Assembly: GCA_963815645.1 (NCBI GenBank)
Contig: CAWFHL010000001.1
Coordinates: 496,001 to 560,000 of the forward strand
DNA: 64,000 nt
Source: JBBRHQ01 sp963815645
GTDB taxonomy: Bacteria > Actinomycetota > Thermoleophilia > Solirubrobacterales > 70-9
Reading direction: 5' to 3'
This document shows positions 17,632-26,881 of the stretch, one piece after another. The translations under genes were made by a program, and so were the position numbers. Numbering within the stretch: position 1 is the first letter of the stretch; each line of letters begins with the position of its first letter. Under the pieces are notes generated by a model. The model saw only the letters and a list, made by a program, of their open reading frames with translations, was not told the origin of the DNA and did not search any database.

Positions 17632-20249
17632 ATGAGACATAAGCTCGCACTGACCGTCGCCCTCGCCATTCTGATGGCGGCGGTGGCCGGGGGGAGCATC
17701 GCCGGGGCCGAGTCGACCGCCAAGTCCGGAACCGCCGGCAGCGGCTCGGGGCAGCCCACCACGCCACCGGCCCGGCTCCGCCGGTGGTCGCCCCGGGGAC
17801 GCCGATCGGCGGTGGGAACGTGCAGCCGGCTCCCCCCCTCTCCGGGAGCGATCAACGGAGCCCCCGGGAGCGGCGGAGCGGGGGCGCCGGGGATCGGCTC
17901 GAACAACGAGCAGACTGCGCCGACCCCCTCGGGAGGCACCAGCCCGGCCACCCGGCGAGCGGCACCCCCTCGACCACCTTCTCCCCGATCGGTCCCTCCC
18001 CCCTCGGGGTTCCCAACTTCCTGATCGACTCGTTCGAGATCCCGCCCTTCCTGCTGCCGATCTACCAGGCCTGCGGCACCCAGTACGACATTCCCTGGGA
18101 GGTGCTCGCCTCGATCAACAAGATCGAGACCGCCTTCGGCACCAACCTCAACGTCTCAAGCGCCGGGGCGATGGGCTGGATGCAGTTCATCCCCTCGACC
18201 TGGGCGACCTACGGGGTCGACGCCAACGGCGACGGCCGCAAGGACCCCTACAACCCGGTCGACGCGATCTGCGCCGCGGCCCGCTACCTGAAGGCCGCCG
18301 GCGGCGAGACGAACCTCTACAACGCGATCCTCGCCTACAACCACGCCGACTGGTACGTGCAGGAGGTGCTGCTCTACGCGCGCGGCTACGGCAAGCTCCC
18401 CGACGACCTGGTCGGCTCGCTGACCGGCCTCACCGAGGGGGCCCACTTCCCTGTCGCCGCCGACGCCCGCTACACCGACAGCATCTCGACCTCGCGGGCG
18501 GCGCGCGAGGCGAAGCCGGCCCCGGGGGCGGCGGCGCACAACGCCGCCCAGGTGATCGGCTCCTCCCCCGGGCGCACCGGGATCGACATCTACTCGAAGC
18601 CCCGGGCGCCGGTGGTCGCGGTCAACGACGGCGAGATCAAGCAGATGGGCTCCTCTCCGTCCCTGGGGCGCTACATCGTCCTCCAGGACGCCTACGGCAA
18701 CCGCTACACCTACGGCCACCTGGGGGAGGTCGTCCGCGACTACCCGGTGCCGAAGCCTCAGCCGCTGAACGCCAAGGACTTCAAGCTGATCACCCCGACC
18801 CACGACAAGAAGCCGACCGGCCCGGCGACGAAGACGACGATCAAGGACAACGCGCTGAACACCCCGGCGAAGCCGGGAAGCTCGGAGAACGAGGGGCCCG
18901 GGGCGAAGCCGGGCGGCGCGGTACGGGGCGGGCGCGGGGGCCGGCACGGGCCACCCGGCCACGGGACCACCCCCTCCGCGGCGGGCCGGCCGACCGCCGA
19001 GCGGGTCGGGCGGGACGAGCGACCACCCCCGAGCCCGGTACTCACGCCCGCCACCGCCGGCGGCGCAGTCAGCGCTCCCAGCGACACCGCCGGCCAGGGC
19101 GCCCCGAGCGGCGGGCAGGGGCAGCAGGCCGAGGGCGCCAAGCACCAGCCGAAGGTGATCAAGCCGAGTGTCGTCGTCCCCAGCGGCGCCGGCCCGGCGC
19201 CGACCGACACCGGCGGCAAGCGCGGTGAGGGTCGCCAGCGGGCCTACGCACTGCCCTCGCGCCCCCACGTCGAGAAGGTCACCGGCGGCGGCACCTCGAT
19301 CAGCGGCACCGCCGGCTATGCCACCTTCAACAACTACTACAACGACGTCTACGCCTACGACAGCTCGAAGGCGACCCTGCAGCCGCTGCGCGTCGGCTCC
19401 AAGGTGATCGGCGGCACCGTCCTCGGCCGGGTCGGCGATTCCGGCGGCGCCTCCCACGTCAGCTTCGCGATCCGCCCGGCCGGCAAGAAGACCCCGCCGA
19501 TCGACCCGAAGCCGATCCTCGACGGCTGGAAGCTGCTCGAGGCGACGGCGATCTACCGGGCCACGGGCAAGAACCTGCTGACCGCCGACCTCGGGGTCGG
19601 CGGCGTCCTGCTGCTCTCCAAGGAGGCCCTGCAGCGCCGCGTCCTCAACGACCCGCGGCTCTCGATCTACTCCTGCGGGCGCACCGACATCGCCAGCGGC
19701 CAGATCGACCGCCGCATCCTGGCGGCGATGGAGTACCTGGTCGAGAAGGGCTTCCGACTGACGATCACCTCGCTGAAGTGCGGCCACGGCTTCCTCACCT
19801 CCTCCGGAAACGTCTCCGAGCACTCCACCGGCGACGCGATGGACATCGCCGTGATCAACGGCGTCCCGGTCACCGGCCACCAGGGGCCGGGGGGCCTTCC
19901 CGACGCGCTGATCAAGAGCCTGCTGCAGCTGCAGGGGACGATGGCCCCGCACCAGATCATCTCGCTCGAGGACCTGCCCGGCCCGCAGAGCTTCGCCCTC
20001 CCCGACCACTACGACCACGTCCACGTCGGCTACTACCCCGACTACGGCGCGACCAGCCCCACCGGCTACACCCAGACCCTGAAGCCGGAGCAGTGGCAGC
20101 GGCTGATCAAGCGGCTCGGCCAGATCCAGAACCCGCAGGTCGCGGCGACCCCCTCCGGGTACGCGCTGAAGCACGGCGGCTCGGGGTCCGGCGGCTCCTC
20201 GGGGAAGCAGGGCGGCGGCAAGCAGGGGAACCGCAAGAGCGGCGATTAG
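17632..20249 (+). CDS. Secreted multi-domain peptidoglycan enzyme (MltB-like + M23-like + M15-like)
   Basis: About 870 residues when repaired. Signal peptide MRHKLALTVALAILMAAV, then a Pro/Gly-rich linker broken by about three frameshifts (17770-17980). Module 1: transglycosylase with INKIETAFGTN (catalytic Glu) and GAMGWMQFIPSTWATYGVD. Module 2: M23-like fold, GRTGIDIYSK ... YTYGHLGEV, interrupted by about 200 low-complexity residues, resuming VGSKVIGGTVLGRVGDSGGA and HVSFAIRPAG; several zinc ligands look replaced. Module 3: M15-like, SEHSTGDAMDI and DHYDHVHVGY, the His/Asp/His zinc set. Likely a cell-wall remodelling hydrolase. Confidence 0.85.
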
Positions 20250-21142
20250 CCAGAATCCGCTCCTGTCACCGTTCTTCGGATTCGTCCAGTTCGATCACCC
20301 CGGCACGATCGGCCTGCCGGACGGCCGCTACCTGTCGCGGCGCGCGGCGGGGCGGAGGCGATCCCGAGGAGCGGGTGCTGGTGATCGCGACCGAGGGTGC
20401 GCCGCCCCCGCCGCGCCGGCGCAGGATGCGACCGCGTGCGGTCGGGACCGGCTCGCAGCCGCAGCCGCTGCCCCTGACCCGGGCGACCGCGATCCGCGGC
20501 TTCGAGCCGTTCGCCGAGCAGGGCGGCGCCGAGCGCTGGCTCGAGGAGGCGGCCGAGGTCCCCGAGACCGCCGACGCCCTGATCGAGGAGGGCCTGGAGC
20601 TGCTCAACAGGGCCCTCCACGCCCATGCGGTCACCTCCGGCGATCCCTACGAGCCGACGCTCACCGCCGGCCGCGCTGCCGCCGTGCGGATCGGCTGGGG
20701 AAGCGGTGACCAGGTAGCCGAGGGGAGGTTCGCCGCCGCCCGGGAGATCGACGTGCGCGGCGGGGTGCCGAGGCGGCGGCGCGCCGATGACCTGCGCCCG
20801 CAGGAACGGATCGCCGCGGTGCTCGGAGGCCGCGAGCAGCTCGACGCATGCGAGACGATCCTGCTGCGAGCCCGAGCCGACGTCGACGCCGGCCGCACCC
20901 GCGAGGCGGCCCTGCAGCTGCGGGTCGGCCTCGAGGCGTTGCTGGCCGAGCTGGCGGGCGCGGTCGAGGACCCCGGCCACAACGAGGACATGGCGCTGTT
21001 GAACGAGCGCCGGGGCGAGGCCGGCGATGCGGCGAACCTCGCCCTGCGCGGCGAGCTCGATGCCTCGGCCGTCGCCTCGGTCGGGGAGCTGCTGGCGATC
21101 AGCGAGCGGGTCCTGCGCCGTCGCCGGGTGCTGCTGGGATGA
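20247..21142 (+). CDS. Protein of unknown function (frameshift near 20350)
   Basis: About 295 residues. The first part reads LLSPFFGFVQFDHPGTIGLP in one frame; a shift near 20350 continues GDPEERVLVIATEGAPPPPRR, then PLPLTRATAIRGFEPFAEQ and a helical C-terminal half (ETILLRARADVDAGRTREAA, ISERVLRRRRVLLG). I recognise no domain. No ordinary start codon is visible upstream of the conserved-looking N-terminus, so the start is unresolved. It follows the cell-wall enzyme directly and overlaps the alpha/beta hydrolase start by ATGA, so all three may be cotranscribed. Confidence 0.6.
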
Positions 21143-22152
21143 GCGCCGAGATCCGCCACCAGGAGGGAAGCTTCACCGGGGCCGGCGGCCTCGAGATCTA
21201 CTGGCAGTCGTGGCGCGCCGAGGTCCCGGTGAAGGCCGTCGTGGTGATCGCCCACGGTGCCGGCGAGCACGGCGGGCGCTACCGCCACGTGGTCGAGCGG
21301 ATCGTCCCAGCCGGCTACCCCGTCTTCGCCCACGACCATCGCGGGCACGGCCGATCCGAGGGCAAGCGGGCGGTGATCGACCGGATGGCGAACGCCACCG
21401 CCGATCTCGACGCGTTCATCGCCCGGGCCCGGGAGGCGGAGCCCGCCGGGGCGCTGATCCTGCTCGGCCACAGCATGGGCGGCTGCATCTCGCTCGACTA
21501 CGTACTCGAGGATCAGTCGAGGCTCGACGCGATCGTCCTCTCGGCCCCGGCGGCGAAGCTCGAGCAGGCCTCGCCCGTAGTGCGGCTGACCAGCCGGATG
21601 CTCTCGGCGCTGACTCCGGGCCTCGGGGTGTTCGGAGTGGATCCGGAGCTGATCTCCCACGACCCGGCCGAGGTCGAGGCCTACCGCAGCGACCCACTGG
21701 TCCACCACGGCAAGCTGCCGGCGCGGACGATCGCCGAGCTGGCGGCAGCGATCGAGAGCTTCGAGGGAAGGATGGGGAACCTCACCCTGCCGCTGCTCGG
21801 CATGCACGGCAGCGAGGACGGTCTCGCCCCGGTCGAGGCCAGCCGCATGGTCAACCGGCTGGCGAGCTCGGAGGAGAAGACCCTGAAGGTCTACGACGGC
21901 CTCCGCCACGAGATCTTCAACGAGCGCCCGGCCGACCGCGAGCGGGTCATCGGCGACCTGCTCACCTGGCTCGACGCCAGGCGGACTGAACATGGATGGG
22001 GGACTGGGCGCGCAGTAGGGAGGCTTCGCGGCGCGCTCAGCTGGGCGGCAATGAGGGAGGCGCGGGGGGGCAGCTCAGGTGGCGGTGTGGCGCTCGAACG
22101 CTTGCAGATCTGGGTAGGACGACGAAAACGATGCAGCGCGTCTGGGTCTTGA
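21139..22152 (+). CDS. Alpha/beta hydrolase, monoacylglycerol-lipase-like
   Basis: ATG 21139, overlapping the previous stop. The first 285 residues are a clean serine hydrolase of the lysophospholipase/monoacylglycerol lipase type: VVIAHGAGEHGGRY (oxyanion HG), FAHDHRGHGRSEGKR, nucleophile elbow LLGHSMGGC, Asp in LGMHGSEDGLAP and His in YDGLRHEIFNE, ending LLTWLDARRTE at about 21990. The remaining frame to 22152 is unrelated low-complexity reading into the antisense propeller region, so the natural stop was probably lost by an indel near 21990. Confidence 0.88.
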   Translation: MSAEIRHQEGSFTGAGGLEIYWQSWRAEVPVKAVVVIAHGAGEHGGRYRHVVERIVPAGYPVFAHDHRGHGRSEGKRAVIDRMANATADLDAFIARAREAEPAGALILLGHSMGGCISLDYVLEDQSRLDAIVLSAPAAKLEQASPVVRLTSRMLSALTPGLGVFGVDPELISHDPAEVEAYRSDPLVHHGKLPARTIAELAAAIESFEGRMGNLTLPLLGMHGSEDGLAPVEASRMVNRLASSEEKTLKVYDGLRHEIFNERPADRERVIGDLLTWLDARRTEHGWGTGRAVGRLRGALSWAAMREARGGSSGGGVALERLQIWVGRRKRCSASGS

Positions 22153-23270
22153 ACGAACTGCATGCACGCTCCCTTGCACTGACGGATGTGTGGCAGCGGG
22201 GCGCGGGGCTGACGGCGATCTTCAGCGGGTCACTGCGCTTGGGACGTGGCGGGGACTTCGGTGAGAGCACTCGCGGCGCGACGTCGAACTGGGAGATGTT
22301 GTTGCGTAGTTGCGCTGACGACGTAGACGCTGCGACGTAGGGCTCACGTAAGCGTATTAGCGCCGCCAGGGGACGGCCACAGCGGTGGGTTTTTGGGGAG
22401 AGCTTTGCCACTCGCGCGGACGTCGTACTGCGAGACACTGGGGGTGATGCGCGGAGGTGCGAAGTTGGCGACAGTAGACACTGCGCTTGTAGGGCTCACG
22501 CAACGTCGCTCGCATTGGAGTCTGCGGGTACCGCGGGGACTCTTCGGAGAAAGTGCTGCCGCCAGCAGCGGTGTTATGCTATTGGAAGACGGTATTCAGG
22601 TTGGTTACGTAGACGCTTCTGCTGTCGGGGCTGACGCGACCTCAGGGCTGACCACGACGCGTTTGGGCAGCAGGCGAGATTCACGTAGCGGGTTCTTCGG
22701 GGAGAGCGTTTATCGGCGCCGCGATCAGAGAATTGGAAGATCTGTGAAGGACTGGCAAAGCCGGTTATCACGTAGACGCTCTGCGTGTCTGGGCTCACGC
22801 GAGTGTTTGACGGAATGTTTTGTTTCTCGACAGGGAGTGTTGCTCTCTGGGAGAGCACTCGCATTTGGGGTAGATCTCTAGGCTGCGAGACACTCTGGTC
22901 ACTGGTGCATAAACGCTTTGCTTGTCAGGGCTCACCGCCACTGCTATCGTGTCGATGCCGGTGACGATCGAATTAGCGCTCTTCGGCGATAGCGTGCCGC
23001 TCGCGCCGAGGTCGTACCCTCGGAGACGCAGCAGGCGAAGTCAGCGATCATTAAACGCTCCCCTAGATCCGGGCTCACCGCAACCCCATTGGGGAAGGTG
23101 CTATCGGGCGCTGTCGGGGGAGAGAGTAGCGCCGGCAGCCCGCCGCCGACCGGAACTGCTGACGTTCTGCGAGCGCTGTTGGTCACGTAGACGAACGGCG
23201 CGGAGCTCAGCAGGGTGCGGAATGTGGAACGCGGCGAGAGGAGAGTGGAGAAGGAGCACAAAGCGGAGTA
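22000..23270 (-). pseudogene. Degenerate YVTN/lactonase-type beta-propeller gene, about 8 tandem repeats
   Basis: No frame longer than about 130 codons survives, but on the minus strand a repeated block recurs every 131-163 bp (mean about 144, 48 codons). The + strand anchor GGGCTCAC or GGGCTGAC lies at 22205, 22340, 22492, 22628, 22791, 22928 and 23071, with a weaker copy near 23203. Leftward translation of the anchors gives VAVSPD, VSPDKQSVYA, VSPDTQSVYV, VSPDSRSVYV and VYVTNS, with NNISQFDV and LSPKSPP between them. These are signatures of YVTN-type propellers common in Solirubrobacterales. Frame changes occur in nearly every repeat, so the gene is either a pseudogene or badly sequenced. 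Confidence 0.7.
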
Positions 23271-23576
23271 TAGAATTTTAAGGGTTTATGTGGGGAGTAT
23301 GTATGGATTATATGTATGGTAAGGAGGGACGAGCCGGGCCGATCGTGAAGCGCCCCGCAGTACTTGCGAGGCGCTCACAGGGGAGGAGAGATATCTTTTT
23401 TTTACTCGCGCGACTCCGGTGGTGTGCGGTCTGGCCGGAGCCATGTGTCGGGCTCTATGAGGGCCGGTCCGCGATCGGTTTCGCGCCTCGTCCACAGTAG
23501 GGGGCGGAAGCCGGCGCGCCGCCGTTCGGCCGCGGCCAGGTGGGCGGCATCCGGTTATCGGCGCCGAAACCTGCGG
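23271..23576. other. 306 bp without a supported gene
   Basis: Between the propeller remnant and the LysR gene. Local composition is AT-richer around 23275-23320 (TATGTATGGATTATATG) and a run of nine T lies near 23395-23403. It might hold the 5' end or promoter of the leftward propeller gene. I see no ORF or repeat I can defend. Confidence 0.4.
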
Positions 23577-24515
23577 TTAAGAGTCGCCTGCGCCGTCCCC
23601 CTCGCGACGCCGCAGGAAGGCGAGGAAATCGCGATCGGGGCGAGGCAGCGAGCTGGGGGGCCGGCAGACGATCACGAACTGGCGCGGGAAGCTGAGGTCC
23701 TCCAGCGGCTTCCGGTGGAGGCGGTCGCGGGCCTCGTCGAGGGCGAGCGCCGAGAGCAGCACAGGCTCACTTCGCTCCACGGCCTCGCGCTTGGCCACCG
23801 CGGTGCTTCCGACCTCGCTCAGCGGCGGCGCCAGGTGCAATCCGCGCTCGGCCAGCACCGCCTCGACACAACGGCGGTCGTGCGCCTCCGGGTCGCGGGT
23901 GATCAGCGGTGTGCTCAGCAGCAGCCGCTGCGGGATCTCCTCCCGCCGATGCCAGGGATGGCTCTCGGGGACCGCGACGACGACCTCGTCGTCGAGCAGG
24001 TGGAAGACCTCGAGGTCGTCGTGGTCGGCCATGTTCGGGTCGGCGGCGGTGATCCCGATGTTGGCGCGGCCCTCGGCGACCATCCGCCGCACCGCGACAG
24101 AGTTGGCGATCGTCAGCTCCACCGGGGCGTGGCGGGCGCCGTCGGCGTGGTAGGTGACCAGCTCCCCGGGCAGGTGGAACTCGGCGATCGTGTGGCTGGC
24201 GGCGAGCCGGATCGGGTCCGGCTCGCTGCGGGCGCTTGCCAGCAGGCCCTCGACGATCTCAGCCTGGTCGAGCAGCCGCCGCGCCTCCGGGTAGAGCCGC
24301 CGCCCGGCGGCGGTCAGGGTGACGCCGCTCGAGGAGCGCTCCAGCAGGGTCGTCCCGGCGACGGCCTCGAGCCCGCGCAGCCGCTTCGATAGGGCGGGCT
24401 GGCTGATCTGCAGGCGGACCGCGGCCCGGCCCAGGGTGCCGAGGTCGGCGGCGGCACAGAAGGCGCGAAGCTCGGGGATGTCGGGGGTGCGGACCAGGTG
24501 CTTCTCAGAGGCCAT
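23577..24515 (-). CDS. LysR family transcriptional regulator
   Basis: 312 residues, intact. N-terminal winged helix-turn-helix: LRAFCAAADLGTLGRAAVRL, ISQPALSKRLRGLEAVAG and LLERSSSGVTLTAAGR, the usual LTTR signature. The C-terminal two-lobed effector domain follows (PIRLAASHTIAEFHLPGEL, VVVAVPESHPWHR). Effector and target are unknown. It is downstream of the HAD/SnoaL gene on the same strand, 15 bp after its stop, so it may belong to the same transcript rather than regulate a divergent neighbour as LysR proteins often do. Confidence 0.93.
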   Translation of the reverse strand: MASEKHLVRTPDIPELRAFCAAADLGTLGRAAVRLQISQPALSKRLRGLEAVAGTTLLERSSSGVTLTAAGRRLYPEARRLLDQAEIVEGLLASARSEPDPIRLAASHTIAEFHLPGELVTYHADGARHAPVELTIANSVAVRRMVAEGRANIGITAADPNMADHDDLEVFHLLDDEVVVAVPESHPWHRREEIPQRLLLSTPLITRDPEAHDRRCVEAVLAERGLHLAPPLSEVGSTAVAKREAVERSEPVLLSALALDEARDRLHRKPLEDLSFPRQFVIVCRPPSSLPRPDRDFLAFLRRREGDGAGDS

Positions 24516-24530
24516 CCGCCTAGCCCCTCC

Positions 24531-25601
24531 TCACTGCGCCAGTCCCAGCCGCTCGCGCACCGGGGCGTCCTCGAGCGAGTCGCTGCGGTGGTGGGCCTCG
24601 GGCAGCTCGACCCCGGGGACCGAGGGCACGCCGACCACGCTGAGGCCGGCGGCGCGGGCGGAGGCGACCCCGGTCGGGGAGTCCTCCAGCGCGACGACCC
24701 GCCGGTCCGGCTCGACCCCGAGCAGGCGGCAGGCCTCCAGGTAGGGCTCCGGGTCCGGCTTCGGCGCCGCGACCTCGTGGGCGCTGACCACGACCCCGAA
24801 GGCACCATCCATCCCGGCCGTCTCCAGGGCCAGCTCGATGAAGGCGCGGGGCGAGTTCGAGACCAGGGCGAGCGGGATCCCCTTGCGGCGGAGCTCGCCG
24901 ACCAGCTCGCGGGCCCCGACCATCGCCTCGACCCCGTTTCGCAGCTCGGCCATCACCAGCCGGTCGAGCTCGACCATGATCTCGGCGGCGCGGCCGGGCT
25001 CGCCAAGGCGCTGCTCGAGGATCCCGGCGGCGATCTGGGCCGAGGTCCCGACCAGCTCCTGCTTGTGCTCGAGGGTGAACTCGAAGCCGCGGCTCTCGAA
25101 CAGGTCCTGCTCGCCGCGGGTCCAGACCGACTCGGTGTCGAGCAGCAGGCCATCGTTGTCGAAGATCACCGCCTCGGTGGGAAGCGCTGAGGCCGCGGCG
25201 AGCTCCCAGGTCTCGAAGGAGCGCATCCGCACCATCAGCCCGTCGCGCAGTACGTAGTGCTGGCCGAAGGCCATCTCGGCCTCGATCCCGGCACGGCCGA
25301 CCCCGCTGAAGAGGACCCGGAGCAGGACCTCGTTGGGTGCGGTCTCGATTATTTCGTCGTAGCTGATGCTGAGCCGCTCCCACGGATCGTGGAATGCGTG
25401 CCAGAACTCGCCCACCTCCTGGCGGCCGCGGTACTCGTTCTCCAGCCCGGGGAAAATCCCGGCCGTCCGCCACTCGACCTCGGGGTCCAGGGTCTCGATG
25501 AACGCTTCGAGGTCGCCGGCGTTCCACGCCTCGAAGGCCGCGGCGACGAACTGCTCGGACTCCCCGGATTTCAGGCCCTGGGTGCTCGGGTCCTCGGACA
25601 C
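24531..25601 (-). CDS. SnoaL-like domain fused to HAD phosphatase
   Basis: A single clean frame of about 356 residues from GTG 25601. Residues 1-135 form a SnoaL-like/NTF2-fold domain (FVAAAFEAWNAGDLEAFIE, RTAGIFPGLENEYRGR, FHDPWERLSISYDEI). Residues 140-356 form a HAD hydrolase of the beta-phosphoglucomutase/phosphoglycolate phosphatase type: VIFDNDGLLLDTES (catalytic Asp-x-Asp), ALVSNSPRAF (motif II), KPDPEPYLEACRLLG (motif III Lys) and VALEDSPTGV (motif IV). No start codon separates them (SALPTEAVIFDNDG). A true fusion, or two genes whose stop was removed by an indel. Confidence 0.85.
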   Translation of the reverse strand: MSEDPSTQGLKSGESEQFVAAAFEAWNAGDLEAFIETLDPEVEWRTAGIFPGLENEYRGRQEVGEFWHAFHDPWERLSISYDEIIETAPNEVLLRVLFSGVGRAGIEAEMAFGQHYVLRDGLMVRMRSFETWELAAASALPTEAVIFDNDGLLLDTESVWTRGEQDLFESRGFEFTLEHKQELVGTSAQIAAGILEQRLGEPGRAAEIMVELDRLVMAELRNGVEAMVGARELVGELRRKGIPLALVSNSPRAFIELALETAGMDGAFGVVVSAHEVAAPKPDPEPYLEACRLLGVEPDRRVVALEDSPTGVASARAAGLSVVGVPSVPGVELPEAHHRSDSLEDAPVRERLGLAQ

Positions 25602-25631
25602 GCCGCGAGTATGCCCGATAGTGTCAGGGCG

Positions 25632-26018
25632 ATGAGCGAACCGACATCCCTGGTCAGCGGCACCGACTTCGTCATGGTCCCCACGCAGGATTTCGACGCG
25701 GCGGTCGAGTTCTACGGGACCGTGCTCGGGCTGCAGAACTCTGCACGCTACGGGCAGAGGCCCGGGGCCGAGTTCGAGACCGGGAACCTCACCCTGGCGG
25801 TGATGCAGTCCGAGGCCTTCGGGATCGACTTCAAGCCGAATGCCAACCCGATCGCGCTGCATGTCGGCGACGTCGAGGCGGCACGTTCGGAGCTCGAGTC
25901 GAAGGGCGTCAGCTTCGCCGCAGAGACGATGGACTCAGGCGTCTGCCACATGGCCTTCTTCAGGGACCCTGACGGCAACGCCCTGATGCTCCACCACCGC
26001 TACGCGCCGCGGGACTGA
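25632..26018 (+). CDS. VOC/glyoxalase-like domain protein
   Basis: 128 residues, single VOC module: DFVMVPTQDFDAAVEFYGTVLG at the N-terminus (given in part), then ARSELESKGVSF and MAFFRDPDGNALMLHHRY at the C-terminus. The predicted metal ligands are not all obvious, so it could be a glyoxalase, a dioxygenase-like or an antibiotic-binding protein. ATG 25632 was preferred over the longer frame. Divergent from the SnoaL-HAD gene with only 30 bp between starts, so the promoters overlap. Confidence 0.87.
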   Translation: MSEPTSLVSGTDFVMVPTQDFDAAVEFYGTVLGLQNSARYGQRPGAEFETGNLTLAVMQSEAFGIDFKPNANPIALHVGDVEAARSELESKGVSFAAETMDSGVCHMAFFRDPDGNALMLHHRYAPRD

Positions 26019-26030
26019 GCCGGCGCCGAC

Positions 26031-26804
26031 TCAGCCGAGGGCTTCGAGCACCGCGCCCAGCTCGGCGACCACGTCGCCGTCCAGCTTCACCTCGGCGACG
26101 TCGTCGTACGGCGTCGCGCTCTGGGTGACGATCGCAAGGCGGGCGCCGCTATGCACGGCCAGCTGGGGCAGCCCCGCAGCTGGGTGGACCTCGAGCGAGG
26201 AGCCGACGCAGATCATCAGCTCGGCCCGCTCGGCAAGGGTCTGCGCCTCGGCGATCGCCGCCTCCGGCAGCAGCTCGCCGAACAGCACCACGTCCGGCTT
26301 GACCAGACCCGCGCAGGCGCGGCACTCGGCGATCCCGTCCTCGCCGAACAGCGCCTCGACCTCCTCCAGCCGGTAGGTGGCATCGCAGAAGGTGCAGGAG
26401 GAGGTCTCGATCGAGCCGTGCAGCTCGACCACCCGCTGCGAGCCGGCGGCGCGGTGCAGGCGGTCGATGTTCTGGGTGATCACCCCTTCCAGCAGGCCGC
26501 GGCGCTCGAGCTCTGCCAGCGCCTCGTGGGCCGGGTTCGGGCTCTTCTCGCCCAGGGTCTCGAAGCGCGGCCGGTAGAAGCTCCAGAAGCGGGCCGGGTC
26601 GCGGCGGAAGGCGTCGATATGCGCGACCTCCATCGGATCGACGTTCTCCCAGATCCCGGTGCCGGGGCTGCGGAAATCGGGGATCCCGGAGGGCACCGAG
26701 ACCCCGGCGCCGGTGAGCGCCACCGTGCAGCTCGAGGCCTCGAGCAGCGCCGCGAGCCGGCCCGGCCCGGTCGAGAGCCTGGATTCTTCCCTGACGCCCA
26801 CCAC
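26031..26804 (-). CDS. Sir2 family NAD-dependent protein deacylase
   Basis: 257 residues. Sirtuin signatures: GAGVSVPSGIPDFRS (NAD site), TQNIDRLHRAAG, active-site His in ELHGS, zinc Cys pairs CTFCDATY and CRACAGLV, then KPDVVLFGELLP and CVGSSLEVHPAAG. A class III/U-like bacterial CobB relative. The start is ambiguous between several in-frame codons at 26770-26804. It is convergent with the VOC gene and divergent from the propeller lipoprotein gene at 26882. Confidence 0.94.
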   Translation of the reverse strand: MVGVREESRLSTGPGRLAALLEASSCTVALTGAGVSVPSGIPDFRSPGTGIWENVDPMEVAHIDAFRRDPARFWSFYRPRFETLGEKSPNPAHEALAELERRGLLEGVITQNIDRLHRAAGSQRVVELHGSIETSSCTFCDATYRLEEVEALFGEDGIAECRACAGLVKPDVVLFGELLPEAAIAEAQTLAERAELMICVGSSLEVHPAAGLPQLAVHSGARLAIVTQSATPYDDVAEVKLDGDVVAELGAVLEALG

Positions 26805-26881
26805 CGGGGATCATGCCGAAAGCGCCGCGCCGCCGCCGTGCCCCGGTGTAGCGTTGGCGGCATCGACGGGGCGGGCCACAG

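Noticed and set aside
18156..20174. 672-residue - strand ORF
   Set aside because: Antisense to the peptidoglycan enzyme; no domain and GC-biased codons.
22200..23210. CRISPR array or tandem DNA satellite
   Set aside because: Repeat units are about 144 bp, degenerate, without unique spacers, and translate to propeller repeats.
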